Part shown: in pieces, positions 21,561-34,300 of the stretch
Layout of the letters: each line of letters begins with the position of its first letter
Numbering within the stretch: position 1 is the first letter of the stretch
Source: Nemophila menziesii
Lineage: Eukaryota > Streptophyta > Magnoliopsida > Boraginales > Hydrophyllaceae
Assembly: GCA_029959085.1 (NCBI GenBank)
Contig: JARWIR010000021.1
Coordinates: 20,361,620 to 20,425,619 of the forward strand
DNA: 64,000 nt
Reading direction: 5' to 3'
Notes under the pieces: model-generated
The model's input: the letters and a program-made list of their open reading frames with translations, nothing else
The model's database searches: none
Told to the model about the DNA's origin: nothing
Made by a program: the position numbers and the translations under genes

Positions 21561-23429
21561 TTCATTCTCGCAACACGGCCTTTTGTTGGTGAGGGCTCTC
21601 TTTTTAAAAACTTTGCATACTTGGGTACATCTCTAATAGCTTGTAAAAACGGTATGTTGATATTAAGACCACTCACCTTATTCAAGAATTTTCGGTAATC
21701 AGCCATATCACCCTTCTTTTGAACTCTAGATGGAAATGGTGGAGGAGGGCGACTTGCTACAATATCGTTCTTTTTCTGAATCTCAGGAATCCTCTCCACT
21801 TCCTCTACTTCAACTTCTTTATCCACCACATCCTTTTATTTTCTAGTAACTTCTTTCTCTTTCATAACAGGTAAAGGAGGTGGGGAAAGGTTCTTACCAC
21901 TTCTAAGTGTCACAGCGTTGCAATCTTCTTTTTGTCTCGGAATTTCAGTGTCACTAGGGAGTTGTCCTTGTGGACGCTGATGCAACTGTTTTTGAAGTTG
22001 GGTTATCTTATTTCCCATTAATTGTATTTGTGCCTCATTAGCTTGTTGATTCTGAATTGACTGTGCTGAGAGAGAAATTGATTTTTCTACTGATTGTCGA
22101 AGCTTACTCACACCTTCTTGTGGTTGCGCGGGTAAAGCTTTTGATTCATCATTTCACTATAGGTGTCATGCGGCGGTTGTCTCTGAGCTTGATTTCCGTA
22201 ACCTTGTCCTCCTTGGTAGTTATTTTGTGGTCTTGGATTATAGTTATTACCTTGGGGACGTGGTGGATATGCGTATGTCGGATTGGCTGCCCCACTTGGA
22301 TTTGAAGATTGGAAACCCGGATGGTTTCTGTTTGGTTGATACCCTTGACCACTGGAATTATAGTTCCCTCGTTTGGAAACAAACATCATCTCCCACTCAT
22401 GATCATTCACACCACAATAAGAACACCCATACACTTCTTGCGTATCATTTACTTCAACTCTTTTACCTGAGAAACCTTCTTGCACAGCTAATGTAAGTTG
22501 CTTCAATTGTTGTTCCAATGTAGTCTTAAATTCGTTCTCTAAGGAAGTGAACTTTTCTTCAATGTTCACATTATTAACTCCACTCATAACAGGTGCTCTC
22601 ACAATGTTCCAACCCAATTAATTTTTTACCGTTCTATTCAAAATAATCTTTGCGTGAACGGGTTGAACCTGTAAAAATCCACCACCACAAAGTAAATCCA
22701 TATCTTTTCTTGATTGTACATCAAGGCCTTTGTAAAATACCTTTATCTGTTGTGGTTCAGTAAGGCCATGATCAGGGACTCTTCGCAAATAAAGCTAAAA
22801 TCTAGACCAACTCCTACCCAAACCTTCATCATGTTCTTGCCTAAAGGATGTTAACTCAATCTATGCATCCAATCTCATATTAGTTGGGTAGTACCTATCG
22901 AAAAATGCTGTCTGCAGGTCTTCCCAATTATTAATTGTAGTTCCTGAGAATCATTCCATTCAATAGCTCCATCTATCACGAAAAATCTGAAAGTTACGAA
23001 GTACATTTGTTCTTTTGATACTCCTTGAGTGATGTATGAATCACAAATTTGCATAAACTTCTATACGGCGTGAATAGGATCTTGTCCAGGCTTGCAAAAA
23101 ATGTTTCCGTAATTCTAAAATTGGGCCAACATACCTGAATCTGGACGAAATCTCGAAACATCAATATCAAATGGGCCGATCAAAAGAGCAGGTGCGCGAT
23201 AAGGATTTTGTTCTGGGCCATTAATGAACCATGGATCATTGTTGACTTAGGCTTGAACTTGTGTAATAGGAGGTGGGATTTGACAGTTATTCTGAATAAC
23301 TTCTTCGGCCATCCTTGCTTCTCTAGTTAATCTCTCCTCCTTTTCTTTCTCTTTTGCTTCTTTCTTTCTCCTGTTTGCTTCTTTGACTAACAACTCAGGA
23401 TTATCAAGATACTTGGGATCCTCGAGCAT
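21561..23429 (-). pseudogene. gag of element III (frameshifted, zinc knuckle shortened)
   Basis: The plausible start ATG is at 23427-23429 (MLEDPKYLDNPELLVKEA), about 130 bases from the LTR. Fragments follow in several frames: the Lys/Glu-rich N-terminus (23247-23429), a degraded core near 22620-23240, the region with YGCSYCGVNDHEWE (22108-22617), a Gln-rich segment (21836-22111) and the acidic/Pro linker to the protease (21530-21829). In the zinc knuckle, the last Cys and about ten following residues present in element I are missing. The protein would bind element RNA and form the particle. Confidence 0.8.
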
Positions 23430-23535
23430 ACACCAACCTATAAAACCTGAGAAAGGAAGAACAAACAAAGCGTAAAACTGAAGAAAAAAAATGCAATTAA
23501 CACTAAAGGATAAACACCGGGGTCACATGCTACCG

Positions 23536-23553
23536 TCCCTGACAGCGGCCCCA
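23536..23553 (-). promoter_or_regulatory. Primer-binding site of element III
   Basis: Sense TGGGGCCGCTGTCAGGGA, 6 bases from the LTR. It equals the tRNA-Asp-type site of its relatives with a C-to-G change in the TGGCGCC core. Confidence 0.75.
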
Positions 23554-23559
23554 AAAACT

Positions 23560-25118
23560 TGGTGGGTCCTTGTGTTAAAAAATAATGCAATGAAATAGAG
23601 GAACCACTAACTGCAAGTGTACAATTGTCCCAAGAAATATATGTGATAAAAAATTCGTTCGTAGGGACGGAATAGGTTGACTCTAATGCTTATCAAATAG
23701 TGGATTAATTGCAAATAAGAACAAATAATTGATATTATGTTTGTCTGGTTTTCTATTATGACTTAGGCTTGAACAAATAAAGGTAATACATATACTAAGC
23801 TAGTCGCAAGTAAAGTAAAATGAGTAGACGCGAGAGAGTGATATAGTACTTGAGTAACGCTAAGGTTTCTACTTAATGTCTATTGAATTAATGTCTTGTT
23901 TAAGGGACGAATTGGTTATTAATAATAGTCGGGATTCAATATTCTACTTACCCCCGTCAGGGTGGACTAAGGTTCTATTCTAGGGTGTTACGAACCCCGT
24001 CAGGGTGATCATAATCCACCATTTAATGGTGAAGTACTCTACCCAATTGGATATAGGATTAACTAAGTCCGTCAGGATCAATAATCTATATCCTACATTT
24101 ATTACCTAGTTCAGTAACTAAACCCCCCGTCAAGGTGATCATTACGCCACTATAATGAATAGCCTAGTTACTAATTCCTATTATTGATTGATCAGTTCAA
24201 GAATAGTAAATAATTGCAAGATAATAAAAAATGCTAATTACCCAATTCGAATTAAATCATACAATCCCAAAAGCAAAAACATTGAATAGAATAAATTGGG
24301 GTCTAACCCATTAATGTGTTCTCAAGTACTAATTAAATTTAGCTCATACTAATATTAAAAAATAAGAAAATAGAAATAATTGAATTCATATATTTTTATA
24401 GAAATAAAAGAGAAGAAAACCTAATTTGGAGAATTGATTTGGCTACGATTTGGAGAAGTTGAATTTCTCCAGCTCTTAGCTTTCTTATCTTCCTTGCTCT
24501 GACTTTCTCTCTGATGCTCTGACTTCTTCAAGAATGAATTGTATGAAAAATAGAAGTCCAAAGGTCCTTTTATTAGGTGAAATTCAGACTAGGGCTTTTT
24601 ATTAAGTGATTAAATGAAATATTAAAAAACCCAAGTCCATTCTTCAAGTCCAAATCCCGTAACTGCTGTACTACAGCTGTAACTTTCTCATTTCAACTCG
24701 GAATTGATCCGTTCAAGTTGCCAAATCTTCATAAATCAAGAAGGAATAAATCTTCTTTACAACGTAGAGGCCGAATCCATGTTTAAATAGCTCGAAATCA
24801 GCAATCAACATCAGCATTCCAGATTTGCAGCTTCACTTCGTCAACTCTTCGGGATATTTCTTTTCTCCTTTGACTTCTTTTCCACAATCTTTTACTTTAA
24901 TCATTTATTTCTCTTCTTGCTAGTATTTTAAACCTACAAACTTTTCACTAAAAACTACTCATATTACGCGCAAAAGGTTAATAAATGAAAAATATTAAAA
25001 TCCAAGGAGGAAAAATAATATATAACAAATTAACACCAAAAGTCTATCGAATTAGTCAAATAAACACAAAAAATGATGTCTCCTAAGGCATAAAATTAGA
25101 ACAATTAGGGAGACATCA
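23560..25118 (-). repeat. 5' LTR of element III (LTR E)
   Basis: 1559 bp; pairs with LTR C, sharing for example GGAACCNCTAACTG near the inner end and the same order of CCCCGTCAGGGTG motifs (near 23953, 23994 and 24127). Small differences between the two LTRs show the insertion is not recent. Confidence 0.9.
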
Positions 25119-25123
25119 AATAT
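25119..25123. repeat. Target-site duplication AATAT, right of element III
   Basis: Identical to 11135-11139. Confidence 0.85.
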
Positions 25124-26695
25124 GTAAAAATCCATCTCAATTAAACATCTTAATAAGATATCCAAATAAACTAATATCATCAAATAGCAAATCACAATGT
25201 ATTACATAAGCATCCATAAGCAATTAAAGTTTAGCTTATAATCAAATTGAAACTAATAAAATAAAAACCGATTAAAACTAAACTCAAATTCATGTTTAAA
25301 ATAGGAAATAAATGATAGTTATTGTTGGAGATAAAAGGAGATGGTGATTCGTTGAGGCAGAATGGCTGGGTTCATGGACAAACCTTTGTTCTTCCTCTTT
25401 CTGCTATTGGCGCTCCTCCTCTGCTCTTATTTCCTTTGGATAAAATGACTTCCAAAATAAATTGTCTATCAACTAGTACTGATATGAGGCTAAAAATGAG
25501 CTCATAAAGCTCCTAAATTCGTTTGAGATCTTCTTAGGTAGTGATAGATATGCTGTAATAGATTTAGCCAGGAATGTAATGAGTTAAGGAATGTAATGAG
25601 GTTGGGAATGTAATGAACTTTGTAATCATTATACAGTACTTGGTATACTATATGAATGGGGATGTAATGATCTGTTTGATTTCAACCTTGTGCTAATAAC
25701 TAGTGTAATTAAATAAGATTTTAAATAAATTATTTAAGATATACGGTAATCATTTAATTATTATAAAATATAAATAATTTTAATAAAATAGAATATAAAA
25801 AATAAATTAATTTAATACTTTTAAATAATTTATATATATAGTTTGATAAACCTTAGATTTATACATTTAGATTTTAACTTTTATTAAGAATGTATTAAAA
25901 TAGTATGATTGATGTAATTTAAAGTTATATTAGTTAGTTATTGATTAGATAACTTGTTTAATTGTTATATAGAATTAAAATTTTAATGATTAAATTAAAA
26001 TTAAAATTTTAATGATTAAATTCAAATTAAAATTTTAATGATTAAATTAAAATTGTAATTTCATGTTAATATTTTGATGAATATGTTGATTCATGATTTA
26101 TGCGTATATGAAAAATAATAAAAAACTTGTTACTTTGTATATTATGGTCAAATCTATCACCGATACTTATGTAATTATGTACAATTTATGTATGTACGTA
26201 GTTTTTTAAATATAATATAAAAAAATTAAGTTTCTAAAAATAATAATATAAATTTTTGCATATATGATTTAATAAAAAAAAGATATGATAATAAATTTGT
26301 AATATATTAAGTTTAATAAAATGATTTTAGTTTTTAAAAAAATATCCATTACGATTACGATTGTAATGGACCATTCATGGGTAGTAGCTATGTAATGAAA
26401 ACCCCCATTTTCATTGTAATGTGATTACGTAAGGAATAATATTACGGAGTTAATTACGACGTAGCAGTCACAGTAATCATGTTTGAATCAGTAATGTCAT
26501 TACATTATTGATCTCATTACATCATACCAATCAAGTAATACTGATCTCATTACCGATTGGTACGTGGTAATAAATTTGGATGAGAATGGAATAAATCAAG
26601 TATTAGAATTACCACGATAATACAATTAATTTGGTAGTTATTATACCATACTTGGTATGTCATAAGAATGGAAATTAAAAAAAATTGATTGATTA
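25124..26695. other. Decayed LTR remainder, then AT-rich DNA with GGAATGTAATGA repeats
   Basis: 25124 to about 25500 continues the old LTR interrupted by element III (a CAATTAAAGTTTAGCTTATA phrase, then TTGTTGGAG and a leader-like TTCTTCCTCTTTCTGC). From about 25560 there are three closely spaced GGAATGTAATGA copies. Around 26480-26580 lie complementary TCATTAC/CATTACAT copies, and CTTGGTAT boxes occur near 25637 and 26652. This suggests a worn non-autonomous DNA transposon, but I cannot fix its ends. No gene is supported; the 61-residue ORF at 25322 is chance. Confidence 0.4.
25973..26055. repeat. Short tandem repeat, about 27-bp unit, three copies
   Basis: Units contain TTAAAATTTTAATGATTAAA. 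Simple AT-rich tandem repeat, no known function. Confidence 0.7.
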
Positions 26696-27098
26696 TTATC
26701 ATATACTTGATAAGTGTACAAGGGGAGGCACAGGCAGTTGTATGGGTGTTAGATAAAGCAACTCAAACTACACACGAGGGGATAACAATCTTATCGGACA
26801 ACCTTGGGCTTATCCAAGGTATACAGCAAGTGTCGGCTGCTGATTGTCGCATCAGACCATGGATCAAGCAAATAAAGAGACAGGCGGAGGCAGTTGGGCC
26901 GGTCTACTTTAAGCATATCTCGCGAAGATTCAATGGTCGAGCGGATAAATTAGCTAAAGATGCCAGACACAGGGAAACTACTGGATATGATTCACTGTTA
27001 GATGTTAGGATAGGATTCTCGAGACTTGGAATTGGTTAGCGTTGTCGTATTTTGAAATTTCTTCGGTGTCCAAAAAAAATTTATCATATACTTGATAA
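26696..27098 (+). mobile_element. 5'-truncated LINE fragment with 18-bp target duplication
   Basis: The insert (26714-27080) ends in a short A-run and is flanked by the identical 18-mer TTATCATATACTTGATAA at 26696-26713 and 27081-27098. Inside, the plus frame encodes an RNase H-like tail (EAQAVVWVLDKA, TILSDNLGLI, FNGRADKLAKDA) typical of the end of plant LINE ORF2. The stop is at 27037-27039. The initial Met codons of this frame come from flanking DNA. Truncation and a long duplication are the signature of target-primed reverse transcription. Confidence 0.85.
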
Positions 27099-28276
27099 AA
27101 TATAAAAATGTATTATAATATTAAATATATTATATAAAAAATATAAAACAATCCTAATCATATTAATTCTAACAAATTAAATAAATAATTTTACCTATTA
27201 ATGATGGAGGTTGATTTAAAAAAGTAAGCAACGCTATCGATTAAGAATTAAATATTATTTTGTGGATAAAGCTAATATATCGTCAGAAAAAATTGGTGTT
27301 TAAAAGAAATATATATCGTATGTATTTTTTTGGTAGGTGATTAGATATAAGAATTTATCAATGAATAACTGAATGTTGCTTCGTTACCAATTAAATAAAA
27401 TTTGATAGTAATGCTAATTATAATTATGTAGGTGTTGTCAGGATTTATAAGTTTAAGATAAATTGACAGTTAACAAAAATCAAATTTCATTCCTAATGTA
27501 AGTGGAATAGTCTAATACCATGGAGGTGGATGAAATAGATATTACCATATTTATAGGATTAAGATTTCTATGGTAATAAATGTCCTATCCTTTTTAACTC
27601 CTACCAAGTATATGACAAAAAATTATTAAGAAATATTATTTCATTGCTAATTTTATTACTGTGTACCAATCGTATACTAAGACTTTAGCTGAGGATATCT
27701 TACTTCCCAAATCTTCTAGAACTATTTATTTAAATTTTGAGCTAATAAATATGTTGCTTATAAAAGAAAATAAAAAAAGGAAAACTTTTGTACGACTAAA
27801 CGCCAAAATATAATTTTGAGAAAAATTGAATGATAATTATATTTCTTCCTAGAAAATTTAGCATTTTGTTAATTGTGGTTAGAAATTTTACAAATAAGCC
27901 TTTATGACATTATATTTGTATAATATTTTTCCGAAACCGTCAATTTGATAGTTAGAGATGAATCGTCTTATGTGTTACACCATTATGTGTCTGCTAATCT
28001 TTATAGGGGTTTGTATGTTATGATTGAATTAACAAATTTCAGAGAAAAGAGATACGTAATAGATAAGTATTGATTTATTTAATTATCTTTTTATAGTATG
28101 TACAAGAATTAAATAATTTTTATTTATGTATACTTTTAATCTTTTAGTGTCAAATAAAAAGAAAAGAAGAAAAAATAGCAAATTAAATTATATAAACTCT
28201 GCTTCTAAACGCTCTCTGCAACTTATCTTCAAAAACTAGTCGTTATGCTTAATTTCAATCGGCTCCCTTCAATCCA
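27099..28276. other. AT-rich intergenic DNA
   Basis: No gene. An ACCAAGTATATGAC box near 27602 is the inverted counterpart of the CTTGGTAT boxes at 25637 and 26652. The stretch just before 28277 has the pyrimidine-rich leader of the LINE. Confidence 0.5.
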
Positions 28277-28279
28277 TTG

Positions 28280-30458
28280 ATGGAGAAGCCGCCAGAGATG
28301 GTGGAGGCTGCCATACCATTGCCGCTGGGTAGTGGGGTGGCGTCGGATTTAATGGTTCTAGACTCAATTGAAAGGGCTGAGAATGCAACAAAATTTCCGC
28401 TGCTAAAGGGAGCCGTGGAACGTACGAATAAGAGGGCTCGGCCCACAGCAGTAGACAATGGGAAGCAAATACCTGTTCAGCCACAGGAGGGTTCCAATCA
28501 ATCGGATAGAACTAATGCGTATAATCCTCCAAGGAAATCAACAGGATGGTATAATGATGTGATGGGTAAGAGCTCTATACTTCCACCTATCATTGATTCA
28601 GATGAGATTAATTTGAGTAAGAAAAATAGTATAGATAGCAATTTATTAAAATCAGTAAAGGGTGATGTTTTAATAGATAACTGTGACATTCCCCAAGTGC
28701 TAAGATCCCGTGAGGAAATTATAGAGGGCATTCAGTTATGGAATAATACAGTAGTGGTCCGTTTACTAGGTACTAAAGTTAGTTTTGGCTATTTAACGAC
28801 TAAATTGCAGCAAATTTGGAAGCCGAAAGGGGCTATTGAACTAGTGGATGTGGGTTACGGGTATTTTATGGTCAAGTTTGAAACGAGAGATGATTGTGAG
28901 TTTGCTTTGGCGGGGGGACCATGGATGATCTTTGATCATTATCTGATTGTAAGGGAATGGACGCCAGAATTCAAACCACATGTTGACTCAATCACTACTA
29001 CTACGGCCTGGGTTCGAATTTCAATGTTGGAATGCAGAACTATACGGGACGGATACTTCGGAAGATGGGTAATTTAGTCGGAAGGACAGTTCGGATTGAT
29101 CCACTTACCAAGGCTAGGAAAAACGGTAACTACGCGAGAATCGCCGTGGAATTGGACCTTAGCAAAGCTCTTATACCGAAAATTCATATTGGTGGAGAAA
29201 CTTGTCTTGTAGAGTATGAGGGCCTACACCTTGTCTGTTTCGAGTGTGGGAGATTCGGGCATCTGAAGGAGGAATGTGGAGTGAACAATCAACAACAAAC
29301 GCAAGCTAACTCGGGTAATAATAGTGTAAGAAATAATCCAGCTTCTCCACAAGGACCTTTACACAATTATCATGAAAAGGAGACTTACGGAGAATGGATG
29401 ACGGTCAAACGTAATAATCGTCCCACGAACAGGAGTAACAGTAGTCAGCAAGGGTATGGTTCGCGTGGGGGAACAAGTAAAGAATTCGGGTCCAGGTTCG
29501 AAGCTTTGTTATTAGAGGATGGTGGGGATTTCAACTCAGAGTTTACATTGGGAAAGAATGATCAGCAGCGGAGAAGTGTCAGTATAGATAGGAAGAACAG
29601 CGCCTTGGGTGGCTCAGGTTCGAAAGGAGCTGAGAGTGCTCGATTGGGAGGGGGTCATCGGATTGTGGTGGGCCCTGATTTTGAGAGTAGGGGCAGCTTA
29701 CTGCCATCCCGGAAGTGGAACTCATTGGAGGGGCTGCTGAGGCGAGAGGGAATTCAGTGACTGGTGGGTCAAGGGGCCGAAATAGAAATAAAAAAAAGGT
29801 TCGGGAAGGAGCTATAGAGGTGAGGGGCGCGAGTAGGGGCCGTAATAGAGAAAGCCGTGGGAAACATAGTGAGGAGCGAGTAGGGGCTGCTGTGGTATTA
29901 AAACAAGGTGAGCATGAAGAGGTTACGCAACAGGTGTCGGAAAAAGAGCAACAAGAAGGGCATGTGTTTGTTTTTCATAATAGCAAAATGGTGGAGGTTC
30001 AGGTGCAAAATGGGGCTGATATGATAGTGCAAAAGGGGTCTGGTATGGTAGTGCAAGAAGGGGCTGAAATTGTAATTAATGAAAGTATAGGGTTTGTACC
30101 TGTTACAGCCGAGGGGATGAAGCAGCTGGGTGAGGAGCGCGGGGTACAGGAGAATAACGCAGGGACCTCTCCTGCAATTTCCAGAAAAGGGGCTGAGGCC
30201 TGGTTGGAAAATCAGGTAGCAAGCTGGGTAACGACAACTAGAGGGGCACCTGGAGTAGCTAACGCCGGATTTGGGAACGGAATTGTTTTCGGCAATGACG
30301 GGACAGAACCTTTTAATAGCTGCAATGGGGACCCAAATACAACAGGGGACTTGGACCTTTCCACAGTTCCTGAGACACAATACGAGCGCATAGATAGGGA
30401 CGAACAAATGGAGCTTCTACCGGAGGAGGAAGCACATAAGGAGCAGGTATCCGCCTAA
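28280..30458 (+). pseudogene. LINE ORF1 (DUF4283-like plus CCHC zinc knuckle), two frameshifts
   Basis: I start at the ATG at 28280-28282 (MEKPPEMVEAA). The first frame carries the DUF4283-like RNA-binding domain (about residues 150-235), with VVRLLGTKVSFGYL, VKFETRDDCEFALAGGPW and DHYLIVREWTPEF. Around 29015 the frame shifts to 29032-29760, which continues with GRTVRIDPLTKARKNGNYA and the knuckle CFECGRFGHLKEEC (CX2CX4HX4C). A second shift near 29715-29760 leads to an Arg/Gly- and Glu-rich tail ending at 30458. ORF1 proteins coat LINE RNA and deliver it to the nucleus. Confidence 0.85.
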
Positions 30459-30547
30459 ACCTCTAGTCCGTTTCTACTAATAGTTTTTTTTTTATGTGTA
30501 CACAAAACAGGAGACCGGGTAGTTGGGGTGGCCTTCACCAACCGCTT

Positions 30548-31332
30548 AATATTTTGGTATGGAATTTTCATGGCGCGGTGTCAGATAACTTTCAGAGGGT
30601 GGTTTAGGATATGATGCGGCTTCACAGAATTTGGCTTACAGTCATTGTGGAACCGAGGGTGAGTGGGTCTAAAGCAAATGACATTGTACGTAGCTTGGGT
30701 AAAGCAAACTCTACAAGGGTGGAAGCGGAAAATTATAAAGGCGGGATTTGGTTACTTTGGGACGATTCAGATATTGATGTTCGGGTTATTTTGGCGGGTA
30801 AACAAGTCATAAATATTGAGGTCTCACGTACTAATTGTATATCTTGGGTATTTTCGGCAATTTACGCGTGTCCGAGAGCAGAAGATAGAGAACCATTATG
30901 GAAGGCATTACATCAAGCGTTTAGTGGTTTTGATAGGCCTTGGTTAATTGCTGGGGATTTTAATCAAGTAGGTAAAGAGGTGGACAAGAAAGGAGGTGTA
31001 CCGGGTATTACTAGACGGGTGGAGAAGTTCGAGGAATGGCGACATGATTGTGATTTGATAGATTTAGGTTTTGAGGGGCCGAGATTTACGTGGTGTGATT
31101 CGTGGAATACAGGGCAACGAATATTTAGGAGGCTTGATAGAGATTATGGCAACACGGAGCTTATCTCGCTCTTCCCTTATGCGTAGGTCACACACTTGGA
31201 CAGAAGGCACTCTGATCACGCTCCGATTCTTATCCAGCTTGAGCCGTTAGTTCAGCCAAGGCCTCCTAGGAGTTTTCGTTTTGAGGCGGCTTGGTGTTTG
31301 CATAAGAATTTTAAAGACTTTGTTCACGAGAA
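30548..31332 (+). pseudogene. LINE ORF2, endonuclease domain (AP-endonuclease-like)
   Basis: The frame opens with the NILVWNFHGA motif at 30548, the usual start of plant LINE endonucleases. It then meets a TAG at 30605-30607, before MRLHR. The rest is good: VIVEPRVSGSKA, GGIWLLWDDSDI, the IAGDFNQV metal/phosphate motif and GFEGPRFTWCD. A second TAG at 31184-31186 is followed in frame by HLDRRHSDHAPIL, which has the catalytic SDH. A frameshift near 31330 precedes the RT. The domain nicks target DNA to prime reverse transcription. Confidence 0.85.
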
Positions 31333-34300
31333 ATGGAATATGGCAGGGGGGATTTAGGTGATTCTTTAGTCAATATGAAGGAGCATCTTAGCACGTGGAA
31401 ACATTCAGTGTTTGGAGACATTAATAAGAAGAAAAGGGTGCTCTTGGCAAGGCTTAAGGGGATCCAGTTATCTCTTCAAAATAAGTATAATTCATCACTT
31501 TTTGGACTGGGGAAGAGACTCAGACATGAGTATCTTAGTGTTCTTGAGGAAGAGGAGATATTTTGGTTTCAAAGGTCTAAGGAGGAATGGATTCGTTCGG
31601 GTGATCGGAATACGAGGCTTTATCATCTAGCGACATTAAAGAAAAGAAGAACAGTTAGGATTAAGCGTCTTCGGGATTCGAATGGTAATTGGGTCGAGGA
31701 AGGTAACGAGTTGGGTGCGCTAGTTCGGAATTTTTTCGTTGAGTTGTATTCGGAATATAGTTCGTTTGTGGGACCGTTTGCGTTACCTCATGGTAAGAGT
31801 CTAGACCGTTGGGAAAGAGATATCTTAGCGGAAGATTTTACTAACGAGGAAATAAAGGTGGCGGCGTTTCAGTCCAATCCGAATAAGGCGCCAGGGATTG
31901 ATGGAGTTTCGGCTTTGTTTCATCAGAAATGTTGGGATAAGGTTGGAACGGATGTGTGTAATATGGTGAGGAATTCGGTTCGTGATGGAGTCTTCTCAAC
32001 AAAGCTTAATGGGACATTAATTCATCTAATTCCAAAGATTCCAGACCCCATTTCAGTGGATAATCTTTGGCCAATTAGCTTGATAAATGTTCCGGTTAAG
32101 TTCGTGATGAAGGCGATGGTTAACCAGGTGAGGCCGATGCTTGCCGATAAGATTGGGCCTAACCAAAGTAGTTTTCTTTCGGGGCGTTTGACAGTTGATA
32201 ACGTGGTTTTAGTCCAGGAAATAGATCACCGTATGCAGAAGATCACTTCGAAGAAAGGGATTATGGCAATTAAGATAGACCTAGCAAAGGCGTATGACAA
32301 ATTAAGCTGGAGATTTATTGAAGATACTATTTCTTTCTTTGGTTTTCCTCCCTCCTGGGTTAAGCTTATTATGTCAGCAATGTCTACGAACACTATGTGC
32401 GTGCTTTGGAACGGGGAGCATCTTGAGGCTTTCACACCGCAGCGGGGAATTCGGCAGGGAGACCCTCTCTCTCCATATATATTTGTTTTATGTATCGAAC
32501 GTTTATCTGTACTTATTCAGGGACTTTGTGATATTGGTGAATGGGCCCCTATTCGCCTCCATCGTCAAGGTCCCCCGATATCACATGTTTTTTTTTCAGA
32601 CGATTTACTCTTGTTTGCGGAAGCGGATGAAACCCAAATTATCTTGATCAAGGAGGTCCTGAGAATGTTTTGTAAGAAGGCGGGTCAGACAGTTAGTGAG
32701 GCAAAATCTTTGATATACTTCTCCAAAAATGTGAGTGAGGAGTATGCGGCGGATTTGGCAAGTTTGAGTGGATTCACGAGGAGCGATTCTTTGGGAGTCT
32801 ACTTGGGTACACCGATACATTCCCAGAGACTTCCTAGAGGCTTTTTTAGGCAGGTAACGGTGAAGATGCGCAGTAAGCTTCCTCATTGGAAGAGTTTAAA
32901 TTTGTCACTAGCAGGTAGAATTACTTTAGCACAGTCGGTGTTATCGGCAATTCCGACTTATATCATGCAGACAATTAAACTCCCGGTTAACGTTTGTTTG
33001 GAGATCGATCGGATTATACGATACTTTATTTGGGGGTCTTCAAGTGAGGGTCGTAAAATCCATTAGCTTTCATGGGAGGTTTTATGTCGTTCTAAGAAGG
33101 ATGGTGGGTTAGGAATTAGGAGCGCTAGGAACTACAACAAATCGCTCCTGGCGAAACTTAGTTGGAAGATGTTGGGTAATGATCGGGCGTTATGGGTTAG
33201 TGTTTTGAAGCAAAAATATTTTAATAATGGTTTCTTGGGTCGTGCAGTTAAGGCAACAGATTCAAGGATCTGTAAAAGTATTTTGACAGGGAGTGTGGTG
33301 CTTCTTGGTAATGTGGAGGAAGTGAATAATGGGGGTGAGTTTTCGTTTATATGGAATCTGGAGAGTTCGGGTTCTTTTACGGTGAAGTCGGCATATTTAA
33401 GTTTGCTTCCAGTGGTAAATGGTGTGGAGTTTAAGTGGAAGTTGTTATGGTCTTTAAAGTGCCCGCAGAAGGTAAAAGTGCTATTGTGGAGAGCGATATG
33501 GGACCGTTTACCCACGTGTAGAAACTTAGCTGCTAGGGGAATCATTGAAGAACAGGGGTGTAACGAATGTGGTGCGGAATTCGAAACGGCAGGTCACATT
33601 TTTTATATGTGTAGCAGGTATAGAGGAGTATACAGGAGCTGTTTGGGGACAGGGGTGCTTCCGGTATTGATGCAGCAGGGGCTGCTCGCGGGGACTGCAG
33701 ATTCGGGGTCGGAAGATGGAGGCAGTAGCTCACCGGAAACTGCTCGCCTGGGGTCAACCTCGCTATCACAGGAGCACCATCAGCCGCGCCATCAGACCAG
33801 TAGGGGGGACCTGTTGCAGCGAAGGACTTCTGCTGCAATTAATTCTGATTTTTCTACAGGTGGGTCGCGCGCCTGGGAGCAGGTCTTGAGTTCAAAGCTG
33901 GTGATTAATGGTCTTGAAGAAAAGTACATTTTTGCCGCGTTTGTTTGGCACGTTTGGAGGGATAGAAACGAAAGAATCTTTGAGCAATCCGCTAAGCTAA
34001 GATCGAGTGAGGAACTTAGAGCTATTATTCGCAATTCAGCAAGTAATTATGCAAGGGCTTGGGGTAGAGAAAAGGCCGGGGGTTTGATTGTTATGTCACG
34101 GTCTACTCTAGTTAAATGGGAGAAACCGGTGGAAGGTATTAAATTAAATATTGATGGGTCATTCGATAAGCGGCGTTCTTTAGCAAGTGTCGGAGGGCTT
34201 TTTAGAGGTAAAGACGGGGAATATATTAGAGGTTTTGCGGGAAGGTGTGTAGCGCGTAATCCTTTTGAGTCGGAACTCCTAGCTCTTCACTTTGGATTGA

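Larger units (their letters stand above)
11140..25118 (-). mobile_element. Element III: complete Athila-like Ty3/gypsy element carrying a nested solo LTR
   Basis: Paired LTRs (11140-12725 and 23560-25118) have matching sequence, and a perfect 5-bp AATAT flank lies on both sides. On the minus strand the order is LTR, primer site, gag, protease, reverse transcriptase, RNase H, integrase, GC-rich near-palindromes, accessory ORF, non-coding tail, polypurine tract and LTR. This is the Athila/Tat-type layout. Length is about 14.0 kb including a 1.54-kb solo LTR at 17483-19019. The pol genes carry deletions, stops and frameshifts, but the accessory ORF is fully open. Confidence 0.93.

Noticed and set aside
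25322..25507. 61-codon ORF
   Set aside because: It lies in decayed LTR/AT-rich DNA with no recognisable protein features.
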